DNA of 64,000 nucleotides from JACVRW01 sp963846505 (GCA_963846505.1 CAWJWD010000001.1:62001-126000), one strand, 5' to 3'; positions 1-9,846 are shown, counted from the first letter of the stretch. The notes: a model not told the origin generated them from the sequence alone. Numbers and translations: made by a program.

Positions 1-196
1 GATCCGAGCCCGGCGCACCGAAGGTGGCGCCGAACACGTGGCCTGGCGCGCCGAGCGCGCTCGGCGCGGCGACCAGCATCAGCACCAGCACGGCCACGGA
101 CGCCGTCGCCCGGCTCGCTGCCCGCAGGCACGCGACCGAAGAAGCGCCGACGATCCGTCGGGCTGCCGCATGGCGTCGCCCATCTATGAGCTGCAT
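1..196 (-). CDS. NHL-type secreted protein, N-terminal part only (runs off left edge)
   Basis: Reading leftwards from an ATG at 196 gives about 65 residues: MQLIDGRRHAAARR, a long hydrophobic stretch ending APSALGA, then PGHVFGATFGAPGSD. This closely follows the N-terminus of the NHL protein at 22887, which starts MQLSRGRHAV and continues PGHVLGGSFGTPGS after its signal peptide. A GGGGGAG ribosome site lies just upstream of the ATG. The gene follows B1 by about 50 bp on the same strand, so it is probably the third gene of the C1-B1 operon. The mature part would be an extracellular NHL propeller, but almost all of it lies outside the window. Confidence 0.7.
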   Translation of the reverse strand, partial: MQLIDGRRHAAARRIVGASSVACLRAASRATASVAVLVLMLVAAPSALGAPGHVFGATFGAPGSD

Positions 197-246
197 CTGC
201 TCCCCCTCGAGCCAAGCGCTGGCCTGGCCATCTCCCGAAATCACTC

Positions 247-3104
247 TCAACGCCTCTTCTTGCCGCACGGGGTCTTCATCGCCACCGACGGCGTGACGCG
301 CTTGCCGTTGTGCCCCGACAAGACCGTGGAGGTGACCTGCTTCTTGCGACACAGGTTCCCCTGGCTGACGGTCAAGATGCCCGACTTCCCGCCCTTCAGG
401 GACAAGTCGAAGCGACTCACCGGTGCGTCGGGGACGACGGGGAACGTCGTCACCAGGCGCCCGTCGCTGCCGACGGCGGTCGTAGCCCGAACGTTCAGCG
501 ACACCTCGCCCCGAAGCGCCAGCAGCAGCGTCGGCAGCGTCCTGATGGCCCGGCCGGTTCTGGTGAATCGGACGCCCTTCACGAAATAGACCTTGCCCTT
601 CAGCGGACGGTTCAGCAGCGGCGTTCGCGCTATCGCCGACCCGACGATCGAGCTCTTCGGACACCGCGGATCGACCTTCTTGCCCTCGAGGTACTCGCAA
701 AGCCCGTCGGCGTTCTCGGGGTCGAGCGCAAGGGACAGCGGCAAGGTCACCTTGACCTGCCGGATGTGAGCCTGGCCGCCGGGCTGGGTCAGCACCGACT
801 TCAAGCCGGGATGCTCCCCACCGCTGGTCTGGCCCTTGCCGGTCAGCTGCATCGCGAGCTTGGGCGAGAACCCAAGCGAGCGACACCCGCCGACCTCGAA
901 CCGCTGCGTGCCCTGCGCACGCGCGCCCTCGTCGGAGAGCAGCGTCGCCTCGAGCTGCTTGGTCGCGCAGCTGGTCGGGTTCAGGGTGAACCCGGGACGA
1001 TCGATCGCCACCCGCACGTCACGCACGCGCAACGGCACGCCCTTGACGATCGTCGGCAGCGGATCGGACACGACCGTGATGTGCGCGTCCTCCGGATCGA
1101 CGTACAGCGCCTGGCGCACCACCACCATGCCCAAGTCGAACGGCCCGGCAGCCGCGCGAATCGCGACCGACAGCCCGTACGGGGCGCCGCGGTAGGGGCC
1201 GGTCAAGGAAGCCGAGCCCTTGACGTAGTACGGATGGCCGCCCGCGCCGGCGCCAGCGGTCGCCGTGCCCACGCGCGACCCGAGGGGACACGTCCCGGCG
1301 TCGGCCTGTGCGTCTGCGCACAGCGTCACGCCGCGCAACTTGGCCAACAGGCCGCCGGGCATCACCACGCCGACGCCCTTGAGGTACTGCTCGCCGTCGT
1401 CGCGCGTCAGGGCGACCGTGAAGGGGCTGAAGGCCCCACCGACGGGCACGTCCCCGCCCGCAGTGAACCGCGGCGCAAAACCGCGCGCGGCTCCACAATC
1501 GATGCCGAACACGCTCCCAGGCGCAGCGAGCTGCCCTCCCCAGGACCCCATGGCCGTAGCCACCGTCTTGACCCCGCACGTCGGCGGCGTCGCGAGCGGT
1601 GCCCGATCGCCGCCCTTGAGCCTCAAGGCGATGCGAGACACCGGCACCTGCGGGTTGTTGTCGAAGATCGCCTCGATCCGACCGGTCTCCGAGTCGGCGC
1701 GTGCGTTGCCCCGCAACTTGACCGCCACGCCACGATCGGGGTTGTTCAAGCTCATGAAGACGCGGAAGAGGTTCCCCGACTCGGGATCGTCGCTCTGCTG
1801 GCTGCCCACGAACACCTCGCCCTGCAGCGGCTGCGCCAACAGGGGCGTCTCGGCGGTCACCGTGCCGATCTTCGACGCCTGCGGACACGCGGCAGGCCCA
1901 GGCTGGCCGATGCCGAGCTGCGCGTCCGAGCACGCCTGCAACCCGTTGGCCGACGAGGGATTCACCGTCACGCCCTCGGGGAACGTCACCGACACCCGCC
2001 TGAGATGCGCAGGGGCCAAGCCCGTGGGATTGACGAGACTCTCCTGGGGGAGAGTCAGATCCACCGCCAGGCCAGTGGGCGAATCGGGACGGCTCGAGTC
2101 CAGCCGCGCCTCGAAGCCGGGCTGGAAGGGAAGCTTCTCGCAGCCGGTCACGCCGATCTCCGGGCCCCACTCCGTAGGGGCAAGCGGAAAGCCCGGGGGC
2201 GCATGGCTGATGAAGCTGCTCTGATCGCCCGCGACGCCCGGCATCCAGGCCGTGATCGCGATGCTGGTCTCCAGGCCCACGCCCGGAGGAGTGCACTTCG
2301 TCGGATTGGTGATGAACGCGTTGGCCGGGCTGTCGACACCGGCCGGGCGCAGCAACGCGTCCGGGCTGTTGGGATTGCAGTCCGGCGTCGGCACGCTGTC
2401 GAGCACGATCTCGAAGGCAAGGCACCGCTGGGCATCGTGCTGGGGGGCTGCCGGGACGCCCCACAAGGTCACCGTACTGCCCAGGACCGGGACGCCCTGA
2501 CTGGCGTTGCGCACACGTACGCGCACCCCATAGTCCCCGTCGTTGCGCACCACGGCGTCCAGGAACGTCTTCTGCTCGGCGACCGAGAAGGCGAACTGCG
2601 CCGCGACGCCCGGCGGCGGCTCCAAGTTGAACACCGGCGCCATGATCTTCTTGACGACCCCCTCCTGGTTGGCCGTCACGACCGCCCGCCCGACGATGCT
2701 CGACCGCGGACAGAAGGTGGACTCGGACGCACCCGGGAACTGGGCGTCGACGATGCTCGGAATCCGGCGATCCCGCGGACAGGCCGCGACGGCGGTCGGA
2801 TTGCCAAGGAACCCCGCCGGCAAGTCCACGACGGCGTCCTTGAGCTCCCCGCCGTCCGGATACTGCGCCCCGGGAGGGGACGTCCCGTTGCCGTCATGGA
2901 CGCGCCGGTTCAACGCGAAGCTGACCGACGCGGACTCGGGATGACCGCCCGCCTGGGTGAACGCTCCCCCTGGCCGTCCAGGACCGCGCCGTCGAACGCC
3001 GACAACCCGAACTCCGCCTGTGCCGGCGCCGCTCCCGCGACGCCAGCCAGCACGACCGCGGCGACAGCGCACAGCGACGCCCGCCCTAGCCTCATGCGAT
3101 GCAT
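247..3104 (-). CDS. Large secreted surface protein B1 (family B), single-base frameshift near its N-terminus
   Basis: About 952 aa once one base is restored. The start at 3104 directly follows the stop of C1 (TAGATG), with GGGAGG upstream. The signal peptide runs to AAPAQA, followed by EFGLSAFDGAVLDGQG. The frame is then lost at the C5 run 2966-2970: one more C restores GGAFTQAGGHPESASV, matching B2-B4. The long remaining frame carries the family landmarks: VDLPAGFLGNP, LTGPYRGAPYGLSVAIR, AAGPFDLGMVVVRQALYVDP, a TLNPTSCA motif, and a Cys-rich tail (GNLCRKKQV to TPCGKKRR). Function unknown; probably an exported beta-rich surface protein. The lesion may be a sequencing error or slippage in the homopolymer. 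Confidence 0.82.
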
Positions 3105-5186
3105 CTAGCGCCGCCTCCCATGCTCTTGCGCCGCCCTGGGCTTCTTCACGCAGCGCGACTTGCCCTTGACCTTCTTGCGCACTCGACCACGAGCGCACTT
3201 CTTGGGCTTCTTCTTCTTGACCTGCTTGCTCTTGGCCGGCGCCGCGTTGCCGTCCCCGACGAACGTGGAAGTCGCGGGCGGAGCGAATGCCGGGGAGTCG
3301 GGCGTAGCGCCCTGACAGGCATCTCCCTGGCACAGAACCGGCTCCGCGGCGTCTGGGAAGCCGCCCCCCACCCGGGCGTCATACATGTCGCTCTGGTTGT
3401 CCCGATCGCTCTTGACCAAGCGCTCGCGAGTCATGAAGAAGACGTCCTGCCCGTTCGCGCTGGCATCGACGAATTGCGCGCCGGAGCTGCCCTGGCCGCT
3501 CGAGACGAGCCGGAGCGCACCGTCCCTCCACTCATACACGTCCGCTCGACCATTCGAGTCTTGAGGCAAGAGCGCCTGGGACGTCTCGAAGATCACCGAC
3601 GACCCGTCCTCCGAGAGATTCCGCGAAAGCCGGTACGGCACGGTGGGAAACGCCGAAAGCACGTTCCTGGCCATGAAGAGGCCGGCCTCGCCCGTAGACG
3701 CAGGCAGCGCCGAGCTGCAAGACACGCACGTCACGTCCTTGGTGGCAGCGTCGTAGAGATAGACCTGCCGCTGTCCGGCGTTGTCATAGCTCGTCAACTG
3801 CGCCGCGGACACGAACAGCAGCTTCGAACCGTCATCGGTGGTCCTAGCGTCTCGATAGGTGCCGAGACCATCGATCGTCGTGCGAATGACAGACCAAACC
3901 GACGAATCCAACCCAGTCAACTCCGCGACCAGATCCAATCCCTCGCCCTCGCTCCACATGTACAGATTCGGACGATTGGCGACCGCATCGCCAGTCAGCG
4001 CCGCGGCAGCGACGAAGTACACGCGCCGAAGATCCCGAGACGCGGCGGCAAGACCAATCGCCCCGGCACCGTTGGGCGACGTCGTCGTGAGATCGGTCAC
4101 CCGCGACCCGACCGGCGCAGAGCCATCCCACAGATACACGTCAGCGCCATCGCCGCCCGCCGTCGCATCATCGGTCAACCGTTCCGCACTCGAGAACACG
4201 GCGCGACTTCCGGTCGCCGCCTCAGCCGCCCAGAACTCCGCGATCTGGGCGATCGGCTCGGCGCCCGTCTGCTCCGATACGGAGACGGGCCTCGTGGTGG
4301 CGCCGTTCTCGCGAACGTACAACGGGCCGGTATTGCGCCCCTCGGTAAAGAACACCCGCTGCCCGTCATCCGACACCAGATGATCACCCGGATAGGGCGG
4401 ATACGGGACGAGCGCCGCCCGCGCCCCCCCGGAAGCCTGGGCAGCCGGCTCGCCGTCGGGCAACACGCTCACGAACTCCAACTCGCCGTCGGACCACATG
4501 TACAGCGCCCGACCGTCAGCGAAGTCATCCGACGGCGGACCGTCCGCCGTCAACTGACGACCACGCGAAGCAAACACGATGTGCCGCATGTCCTCCGACG
4601 CACCGCTGAACTCGAAGCGGTCCGGCACGTTGGCGCTGAGATCGGGTCCCAAACTCGCCCACGGATCGCTGATCAACCGCCAAGCAGGCCCCGCGGCCTG
4701 CCAGAGATACATCCCCCACGAACCCCCGAGCTTCGCCGCAGGATCCGTAAGCGGCACGTTGGTCAGCGCGGCGGCCCTGGAAAGGTCCGACGACAGATAC
4801 ACCACACGCGGCGAACTGAGCGCGGTCGGATTCAACACCTCCGCATCGAACGGCGGAGAGATGCTGCGCGTCACCCACCCCTCGCCGGTCCGGCGACTCA
4901 AATACTGCGTCTGCGGCGCACCCGACGCAGGATCCGCAAACTGCGAAGACCCCGAATAGGCCACGGCGCCACCCGCGTCAGCCGCCCCGGACGACGCCCA
5001 GTCCTGAATCAGGATGTCGCGGTCGAGATCCCCACCGTTCTTGTCCTGGGGCGAGACCAGCTCGAACCCACGCGACGGAGGGGCCCCAAGCGCCTGTGCC
5101 GGAAGACACGCCAGAACCCCGACGATGCCAAGCACCCCAAACACCCGTCGCACGAAGCGACCGGCTCGCTGACCACCGTCCCTCAT
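3105..5186 (-). CDS. Secreted beta-propeller protein C1 (PD40/TolB-like), first gene of operon 1
   Basis: 693 aa. The N-terminal signal peptide (MRDGGQRAGRFVRR, then a hydrophobic core to PAQALGA) is followed by RGFELVSPQDKNGGD, the start of the propeller in all four C proteins. Repeats of the form SDDGQRVFF, TDDGSKLLFVS and SANGQDVFFMT are typical of six- to eight-bladed PD40 (TolB/WD40-like) propellers. Near the end comes a conserved segment RERLVKSDRDNQSDMYDARV and a GGFP...CQGDACQG pair of cysteines, then a basic tail with two cysteines (KKCARGRVRKKVKGKSRCVK). No catalytic residues are evident; ligand binding at the surface is the most that can be inferred. Transcribed from the promoter at 5263-5291 together with B1. 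Confidence 0.88.
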   Translation of the reverse strand: MRDGGQRAGRFVRRVFGVLGIVGVLACLPAQALGAPPSRGFELVSPQDKNGGDLDRDILIQDWASSGAADAGGAVAYSGSSQFADPASGAPQTQYLSRRTGEGWVTRSISPPFDAEVLNPTALSSPRVVYLSSDLSRAAALTNVPLTDPAAKLGGSWGMYLWQAAGPAWRLISDPWASLGPDLSANVPDRFEFSGASEDMRHIVFASRGRQLTADGPPSDDFADGRALYMWSDGELEFVSVLPDGEPAAQASGGARAALVPYPPYPGDHLVSDDGQRVFFTEGRNTGPLYVRENGATTRPVSVSEQTGAEPIAQIAEFWAAEAATGSRAVFSSAERLTDDATAGGDGADVYLWDGSAPVGSRVTDLTTTSPNGAGAIGLAAASRDLRRVYFVAAAALTGDAVANRPNLYMWSEGEGLDLVAELTGLDSSVWSVIRTTIDGLGTYRDARTTDDGSKLLFVSAAQLTSYDNAGQRQVYLYDAATKDVTCVSCSSALPASTGEAGLFMARNVLSAFPTVPYRLSRNLSEDGSSVIFETSQALLPQDSNGRADVYEWRDGALRLVSSGQGSSGAQFVDASANGQDVFFMTRERLVKSDRDNQSDMYDARVGGGFPDAAEPVLCQGDACQGATPDSPAFAPPATSTFVGDGNAAPAKSKQVKKKKPKKCARGRVRKKVKGKSRCVKKPRAAQEHGRRR

Positions 5187-5262
5187 CCCAACTCACCACT
5201 CCTCCGCACGTAGCGTACACGCGCCCCACAGGCCACGTGCCATTCCAAACCCCTCGACCCCG

Positions 5263-5291
5263 ACTATAGACGGCGACGTTTGCAGGGTCAA
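5263..5291 (-). promoter_or_regulatory. Promoter of the C1-B1 operon
   Basis: On the minus strand the -35 box TTGACC (5291-5286) and -10 box TATAGT (5268-5263) are 17 bp apart. The spacer contains AAACG and ends CGTC, as in the promoters of C2, C3 and C4. The start codon is 77 bp beyond the -10 box. Confidence 0.7.
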
Positions 5292-5340
5292 CTAGAGACC
5301 GCGAATTTCTCGATCCCGAGATCCGGAAACCGTCGATACA

Positions 5341-5370
5341 TTGACAGACCCCTGAGCGCTCAGCTACTGT
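5341..5370 (+). promoter_or_regulatory. Promoter of small secreted protein gene A1
   Basis: TTGACA (5341-5346), 18 bp spacer, TACTGT (5365-5370). It is divergent from the C1 promoter, with 49 bp between the two -35 boxes. The implied leader is about 185 nt and contains an AGAGGAG element at 5431, about 130 nt before the start codon, as in other family A genes. Confidence 0.6.
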
Positions 5371-5562
5371 AGCGCGGCGTACCGGCGAGACCACTTCCAG
5401 CGCTCGCCGCTACGCCCAGTCGGTCCACAGAGAGGAGCGTTCTATAGAGCCTTGAGTAGCTGTCGGTCCGTCCGTCTTCTCGAGACACGGACCCTGGTCC
5501 CTGGGAATCAAGAGGGACATGGAATGCAACAAACGCCCATTTACGAAGGGAAACGATTGAGC

Positions 5563-6147
5563 ATGAAGTCTGCAACCATGCGCGGGCTGCTCGTGGCCGT
5601 CGCGGCGCTCGCCGTCCTGGCCGTCGCAGCTGCCCCGGCATCCGCAACCATCACAGCCGGCGCCGCGAGAACCGTCACCGCCAGATCCAACGACTCCGCT
5701 CTCACCAGAGGCGGCCTCGGAGCCAGATGCACCACAAGCACAGCGGCCGGCACCGTCGCAGCCGACGGGCTCAGCGCCTCAGTCGAGCTCGACTTCTCCA
5801 ACGGCGGTAGAACCACATGCACCGGCTCCTTCGGTGTGTCATGCGAGGTCAGAACAGCCGGCAGAACCCCCACAACCATCACACTTAGATCAACCTCGTC
5901 AACCGCCGGCAGAACCGCCACGGGCGACGTCGTGATCGACGCCAACTTCACATACGAAGTCGCCTGCCTCGGCGGCGGCCTCGTCTGCACAGTTTCAGGC
6001 GCGCAGACCATCAGAGCAGCTGGCACCATCACCCAGGGCACCCCGTCCAGACTGGCTGCCAACGCAAGAGGCATCAGATGCACCGAAGGCGGCACCGCCG
6101 ACTTCACCGGCAACTACACCATCACCGAGAGAATCACCATTTCATAA
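5563..6147 (+). CDS. Small six-cysteine secreted protein A1 (family A)
   Basis: 194 aa. I chose the ATG at 5563 (MKSATMRGLLVAV) because GAAGGG lies upstream; the same frame stays open to 5452. The signal peptide ends APASA, followed by the family's TITAG beginning. The mature part has six cysteines in the family pattern (ARC, TTC, VSC, VAC, LVC, IRC) and ends RITIS. It is rich in Thr, Ser, Gly and Ala and probably a disulfide-stabilised beta fold outside the cell. All 14 arginines of the mature part are AGA, while the one in the signal peptide is CGC. No known function; it lies divergent from C1. Confidence 0.85.
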   Translation: MKSATMRGLLVAVAALAVLAVAAAPASATITAGAARTVTARSNDSALTRGGLGARCTTSTAAGTVAADGLSASVELDFSNGGRTTCTGSFGVSCEVRTAGRTPTTITLRSTSSTAGRTATGDVVIDANFTYEVACLGGGLVCTVSGAQTIRAAGTITQGTPSRLAANARGIRCTEGGTADFTGNYTITERITIS

Positions 6148-6169
6148 CGAAACTCTCGTATTAGGCACA

Positions 6170-6195
6170 GCGGGGCCGGCACCAGCCGGCCCCGC
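6170..6195 (+). terminator. Terminator after A1
   Basis: GCGGGGCCGGC stem of 11 bp with a 4-nt loop and its exact complement, 22 bp after the A1 stop. No long T run follows, as in the other family A terminators. Confidence 0.7.
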
Positions 6196-6255
6196 TCGCC
6201 TTTGGCAACTCTGGCGCGTCCAACGCCCACTCCACCAGAGACTTCGAGGACCGTT

Positions 6256-7245
6256 GTGAATTTCCGTAGATCCTGCCAGGTGACTGTGATCGCAGTGGCT
6301 GTCGTACTCCTGGGTTGCGGCGAGAAGGAACTCCCTGCAGGAATCGTCGCGCAGGTCGAGGAGCGTCCGATCACCCAAGCGCAACTGGGCCACGCGATGA
6401 TCGGCCGCTTGGCCCCCAGCTCGGGGAGAGTCTCGCGCCCCTACCAACCGGGCGACGTCGAAGGATGCATCGCGGCCGAAAGAAGGGGCTCCGACGCAGA
6501 CCTCGATCCCAAGGCCGCACGCCTGCGCTGCTCCGAGCAACGCGATCGCGATCAGCGCGCCGCCCTTCGATTGCTCATCCAAGGACGCTGGTATGCGCTC
6601 GAAGCCAAGCGGCGTGGCATGGCCATCCCCACATTCCACGGGTTCGCCCGTGTCTGGGGAACGAATGCGGGGGTGGATCCCAAGAACATGTATGAGGTCA
6701 CGGAGTTCAGTGCGCTGCGCGTAAGACTGGTGCAGAACAGCAAGCTCCGCCCGACGGTCTCGGACGCCGAGGCCCGCCGCTACTACCTCGCCCACCGCGA
6801 GCATTACGCGATCCCCGAAGACCGACGGGTCGAGGCGGTGCGCACGCGGACCCGAGCGCAGGCTGACCGCGCTGCAGCCCTCATGAGCAGCGGTCATCCC
6901 TTGGATCAGACCGTGCGGAGATCGGCGACATCCGAGGTGACCCTCCCCTACGAGGGAGCCAAGTCCACGTCTGAGCTGGATCCGGCCACCCAGCGCATCG
7001 TCCGGCGGCTGCGCGTCGGCGGCGTGGCGCTGAGCAAGCGAGCAGTGGGCTGGTCCGTCCTACGCCTCCAGACCGTCACTCCGCCCAGGACGCCCAGCTT
7101 CGAGGAGGCGAGGGTGGAAGTCATGAGCGACCGCCAGGAGCAGGAGTTCGAGCAGGCCACCAAGCGTCTGAATCAGAGCCTGCGCGAGAAGTACGGCAGC
7201 AGCACGCTGTGCGCTCGCGACCACGACGTCCCCGAATGTGGATAG
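6256..7245 (+). CDS. SurA/PrsA-like foldase lipoprotein (parvulin-type, degenerate)
   Basis: 329 aa from the GTG at 6256, five bases after CGAGGA. The short signal peptide ends in the lipobox LLGC, so the protein should be a lipoprotein on the outer membrane face. VAQVEERPITQAQL is the SurA/PrsA-type N-terminal helix opening, and SDAEARRYYLAHREHYAIPEDRRV is the usual entry to a PpiC (rotamase) domain. The rotamase part itself is poorly conserved, so prolyl isomerase activity is doubtful and a chaperone role is likelier. The protein ends LCARDHDVPECG, with the C-x8-C spacing shared by five paralogues in the window. Its middle resembles the protein at 16377 (PGDVEGC.A). It lies between A1 and E1, both secreted. 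Confidence 0.75.
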   Translation: MNFRRSCQVTVIAVAVVLLGCGEKELPAGIVAQVEERPITQAQLGHAMIGRLAPSSGRVSRPYQPGDVEGCIAAERRGSDADLDPKAARLRCSEQRDRDQRAALRLLIQGRWYALEAKRRGMAIPTFHGFARVWGTNAGVDPKNMYEVTEFSALRVRLVQNSKLRPTVSDAEARRYYLAHREHYAIPEDRRVEAVRTRTRAQADRAAALMSSGHPLDQTVRRSATSEVTLPYEGAKSTSELDPATQRIVRRLRVGGVALSKRAVGWSVLRLQTVTPPRTPSFEEARVEVMSDRQEQEFEQATKRLNQSLREKYGSSTLCARDHDVPECG

Positions 7246-7290
7246 GCGATCGAGAGTCCGCGCTCAGGAGCCCTCAATGAGGAGAGTTTC

Positions 7291-7318
7291 TTGACTTTGT
7301 TGAAGCGGATCGTGTAGA
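7291..7318 (+). promoter_or_regulatory. Promoter of family E gene E1
   Basis: TTGACT (7291-7296), 16 bp spacer, TGTAGA (7313-7318). The E2 gene has the same arrangement, TTGACT-N16-TGTATA, and the bases after both -35 boxes begin TT. The leader before the GTG start is about 45 nt. Confidence 0.6.
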
Positions 7319-7366
7319 AAGATGTTTGAAGTTCAGGAAACCCAAGTTTGTTGAAAGGAGCAATCA

Positions 7367-8188
7367 GTGCGCAATCTGCACAAGACCCTGCTAGGAGCCT
7401 TCGTGGCGGGTCTTATCATGGCCGTCGCCGCGCCGTCGGCGTTCGCCATTACATCGAGATACAGAGCCTATGCCGGCTGCCCCGATGCACCCAACGTGAC
7501 GACGTGCATCAGAGCGGACACCAGAGGCGGGCACATCCAAATTGGGACGACGGACGTACCGATCAGCCAAGTCGTGACGCTGAGCGGCGGTCTCGACGGC
7601 AACTCGACCGATCCGATCACTCCCATCTTCTACAACTCGCAGGGTGGGCTCACGGGCAATCCGCTCGAGGTTCCGGGTGGCCTGGCGGGCTTGACCGGCA
7701 TCAGCGAGTTCATCCTCAACCTGATCACGTTCGGTGCCAATAGGGTCTATGCCCAGGCCCAGCTCGTCGGCACCCCGCAGATCGACTTCGGCAGTGGCCT
7801 CGGCCTGAGAATGCCGATCAAGGTCAACCTCCTGAACCCGTTCCTGAGATCCGGATGCGCCATCGGCAACGCCGCCAACCCACTGAGACTCGATCTCACG
7901 ACCGGTACGACGGCACCTCCGGCCCCCAACAGACCGATCAGCGGCCACGGCCCGACCGGCGCCGGTGCCGACCCCGCCGACCCGGCGATCACCGTGCTCT
8001 CGAACATCAAGCACGTGGACAACTCGTTCGCAGCCCCGAGAGCATATGGATGCGACCTGCTCGGCTTCGGTCTCATCAGCGGACTGATCGACTCGAGAGT
8101 CGGCCTCCCGTCCGCAGCAGGCAGAAACGAGGCGGTATTCGATAGAACCGACTTCCGCTTCGTGGCCAGCTACGAGGTCTACCCCTAG
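7367..8188 (+). CDS. Secreted protein of unknown function E1 (family E)
   Basis: 273 aa. The GTG at 7367 follows GAAAGGAG with good spacing. The signal peptide ends APSAFA and the mature part begins ITSRYRAYAGCPDAPNVTTC. It is about 75% identical by eye to E2 at 32067, with long identical stretches such as GGLAGLTGISE, FGANRVYAQAQLVGTPQ, MPIKVNLLNPF and HVDNSFAAPR. Conserved cysteines suggest extracellular disulfides. No domain was recognised. Of 14 arginines in the mature part 12 are AGA, one AGG and one CGC. It has its own promoter and a strong terminator, so it is probably a single-gene unit and well expressed. Confidence 0.85.
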   Translation: MRNLHKTLLGAFVAGLIMAVAAPSAFAITSRYRAYAGCPDAPNVTTCIRADTRGGHIQIGTTDVPISQVVTLSGGLDGNSTDPITPIFYNSQGGLTGNPLEVPGGLAGLTGISEFILNLITFGANRVYAQAQLVGTPQIDFGSGLGLRMPIKVNLLNPFLRSGCAIGNAANPLRLDLTTGTTAPPAPNRPISGHGPTGAGADPADPAITVLSNIKHVDNSFAAPRAYGCDLLGFGLISGLIDSRVGLPSAAGRNEAVFDRTDFRFVASYEVYP

Positions 8189-8223
8189 TAGCTACAGCCG
8201 CACGGTAGGAGCAAGGCGAAAGT

Positions 8224-8249
8224 GGCGCCCCGACGCACGTCGGGGCGCC
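8224..8249 (+). terminator. Terminator after E1
   Basis: GGCGCCCCGAC, 4-nt loop GCAC, GTCGGGGCGCC: a perfect 11 bp stem, followed by GCTCTTGCTT. It could also act for the convergent methyltransferase gene ending at 8266. Confidence 0.75.
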
Positions 8250-8265
8250 GCTCTTGCTTCACCCC

Positions 8266-9081
8266 TCACGTGAAGGTTCCCGCGACCCTCCGAGCCGAAC
8301 CCGCCACCTGCGGGCTACGACACACCGCGACGAGGTCGAGCGCGCGGTCGGTGGGACCGTCGGCCAGCCAAAAGTCGCTCGGGCTGATGGCCACGGCGCG
8401 CGAATCCGCTGTTCGCCTCTCTCGAGCGAGCTGGCGATCGTAGAGACGCTGGCGCACCCGGCGGGGAACCAGTCGCCGCAATCGCAACGGATCCCTCGCC
8501 AGCAACGAGTCCAACCGCGCCTGCTGCTCGGCCACCAGCTCGAGGTACCGCTCCGAACCGAAGACCCCCTTCACCTCGACCGCCTCGAAGCAGGACGCGC
8601 AGAGCGCCTCGAGCTGGGCGGCGTCGTACTCGACGTAGTGGTAGGGATCGACGATCTCGTCGGCCCGCGCGAACGTGAGCCGGTTGGGCGTCACGAAGAT
8701 CGCGATCCCGTCCGGCTCCAGCACCCGCACCACCTCGGCCAGCACGCGCTCGGGATCGGGCACGTGCTCGATCGACTGCACCGCCAGCACCGAAGCGAAG
8801 GAGCCGTCGGGCAGCGGCAACGCGCGCATGTCGCCCACGTGCGTCTCCCGCGCCTGCCCTGCCAGCGCCCCGGAGTCGAGGTCGACTCCGACCGTCTCCC
8901 GCGGCGCCAGCAGCTCGTAGCTGTGGCCGACCCCACAGCCCAGGTCGAGCACCCGTCCCGGAGGCAGCAGCGCCGCGCACTCGCCGTAGGCGGCGACGTG
9001 CCGCTGCCAGGTCGGATTGAAGCCGCCGGCGGCGGTCATCACCCGCTCGCCGGTGATCCGCTGCGCGGCACCAGGGCTCAT
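8266..9081 (-). CDS. Class I SAM-dependent methyltransferase
   Basis: 271 aa from the ATG at 9081, which overlaps the stop of the GT2 gene by ATGA. Motif I is RVLDLGCGVGHSYELL, followed by the acidic VGVDLD, GDMRALPLPDGSFASV and SIEHVPDPERVLAEVVRVLEPDG: the classic UbiE/Methyltransf_11 fold. With the neighbouring glycosyltransferase and second methyltransferase it probably modifies a surface glycan or its lipid carrier; the substrate cannot be told from the sequence. Last gene of a three-gene minus-strand operon starting at 10745. Confidence 0.85.
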   Translation of the reverse strand: MSPGAAQRITGERVMTAAGGFNPTWQRHVAAYGECAALLPPGRVLDLGCGVGHSYELLAPRETVGVDLDSGALAGQARETHVGDMRALPLPDGSFASVLAVQSIEHVPDPERVLAEVVRVLEPDGIAIFVTPNRLTFARADEIVDPYHYVEYDAAQLEALCASCFEAVEVKGVFGSERYLELVAEQQARLDSLLARDPLRLRRLVPRRVRQRLYDRQLARERRTADSRAVAISPSDFWLADGPTDRALDLVAVCRSPQVAGSARRVAGTFT

Positions 9082-9846
9082 CGCCGCAGCTTCCGCGAGC
9101 GCAGCAGTCCGGTCCGGTGCAGCAGCAGGCGCCCCGCCGCGCCGAGCGTCTTGACGCCGTAGACCGTCGACTGGCGCAACGTCGTCGACGACGCGTCGTC
9201 GAAGTAGCGGCTGCGCGCCGGCACCTCGTCGATCCGGAAGCCGAAGTGCGCCGCCTGCATCAACATCTCCGAGTCGAAGCTGAAGTCGTTGGCGTTGCGC
9301 AGGAACGGGACGGTGAGCAGCAGCTGCCGTGAGTAGGCCCGGTAGCCGGTGTGCATCTCCGACAGCCGCGTGCCGAGCACGCGGTTCTCGACCGCGGTCA
9401 GAGCCCGGTTGGCGGCGTAGCTTGTAGCGCGGCATCCCGCCCTCCCGGGCCATCCCCGCGACCGCCAGCCGCGACCCGAGCACCAGGTCGGCCTCGCCGG
9501 CGACGATCGGCGCGATCAGCCGCGGCAGCAGCTCGGGCTCGTACTGCCCGTCCGGGTGCAGCATCACGACCACGTCCGCCCCGCGCTGCAGCGCCTCGAG
9601 GTAGCAGGTCTTCTGGTTCGCGCCGTAGCCGGCGTTGTGCGGGTGCCAGATCGTGTGGATCGGCAGCGAGCGGGCGAGTTCGACCGTGCCGTCCTGCGAG
9701 TCGTCGTCGACCAGGATCACCTCGTCGACCACGTCGAGCGGGATCGCGTGCACCGTACGCTCGAGCGTCTTGACCGCGTTGTACGCGGGCATCACGACGA
9801 TCACCTTCGGCCCGGCCTGGGTTCCCTCCCCCACGGGCGCCAACAC
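9078..9846 (-). CDS. Family 2 glycosyltransferase (polyprenyl-phosphate sugar transferase type), frameshifted
   Basis: About 255 aa after correction. GTG at 9846 overlaps the stop of the upstream methyltransferase by one base. The N-terminal GT-A fold shows VIVVMPAYNAVKTLERTV, VILVDDDSQDGT, HNAGYGANQKTCYLEAL and the metal-binding region MLHPDGQYEPELL, as in dolichol-phosphate mannosyltransferase-like enzymes. One surplus base at 9418 breaks the frame after MPRYK; removing it gives MPRYKLAANRALTAVEN and continues into LGTRLSEMHTGYRAYSRQ to the C-terminus at 9078. Predicted role: transfer of a sugar from a nucleotide donor to a polyprenyl phosphate or glycan acceptor. The lesion is probably a base-call error because both halves are well conserved, but a real mutation is possible. 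Confidence 0.8.

Noticed and set aside
310..3108. 932-codon plus-strand frame opposite B1
   Set aside because: Arg/His-rich translation without ribosome site or domain; B1 on the other strand has clear family sequence.
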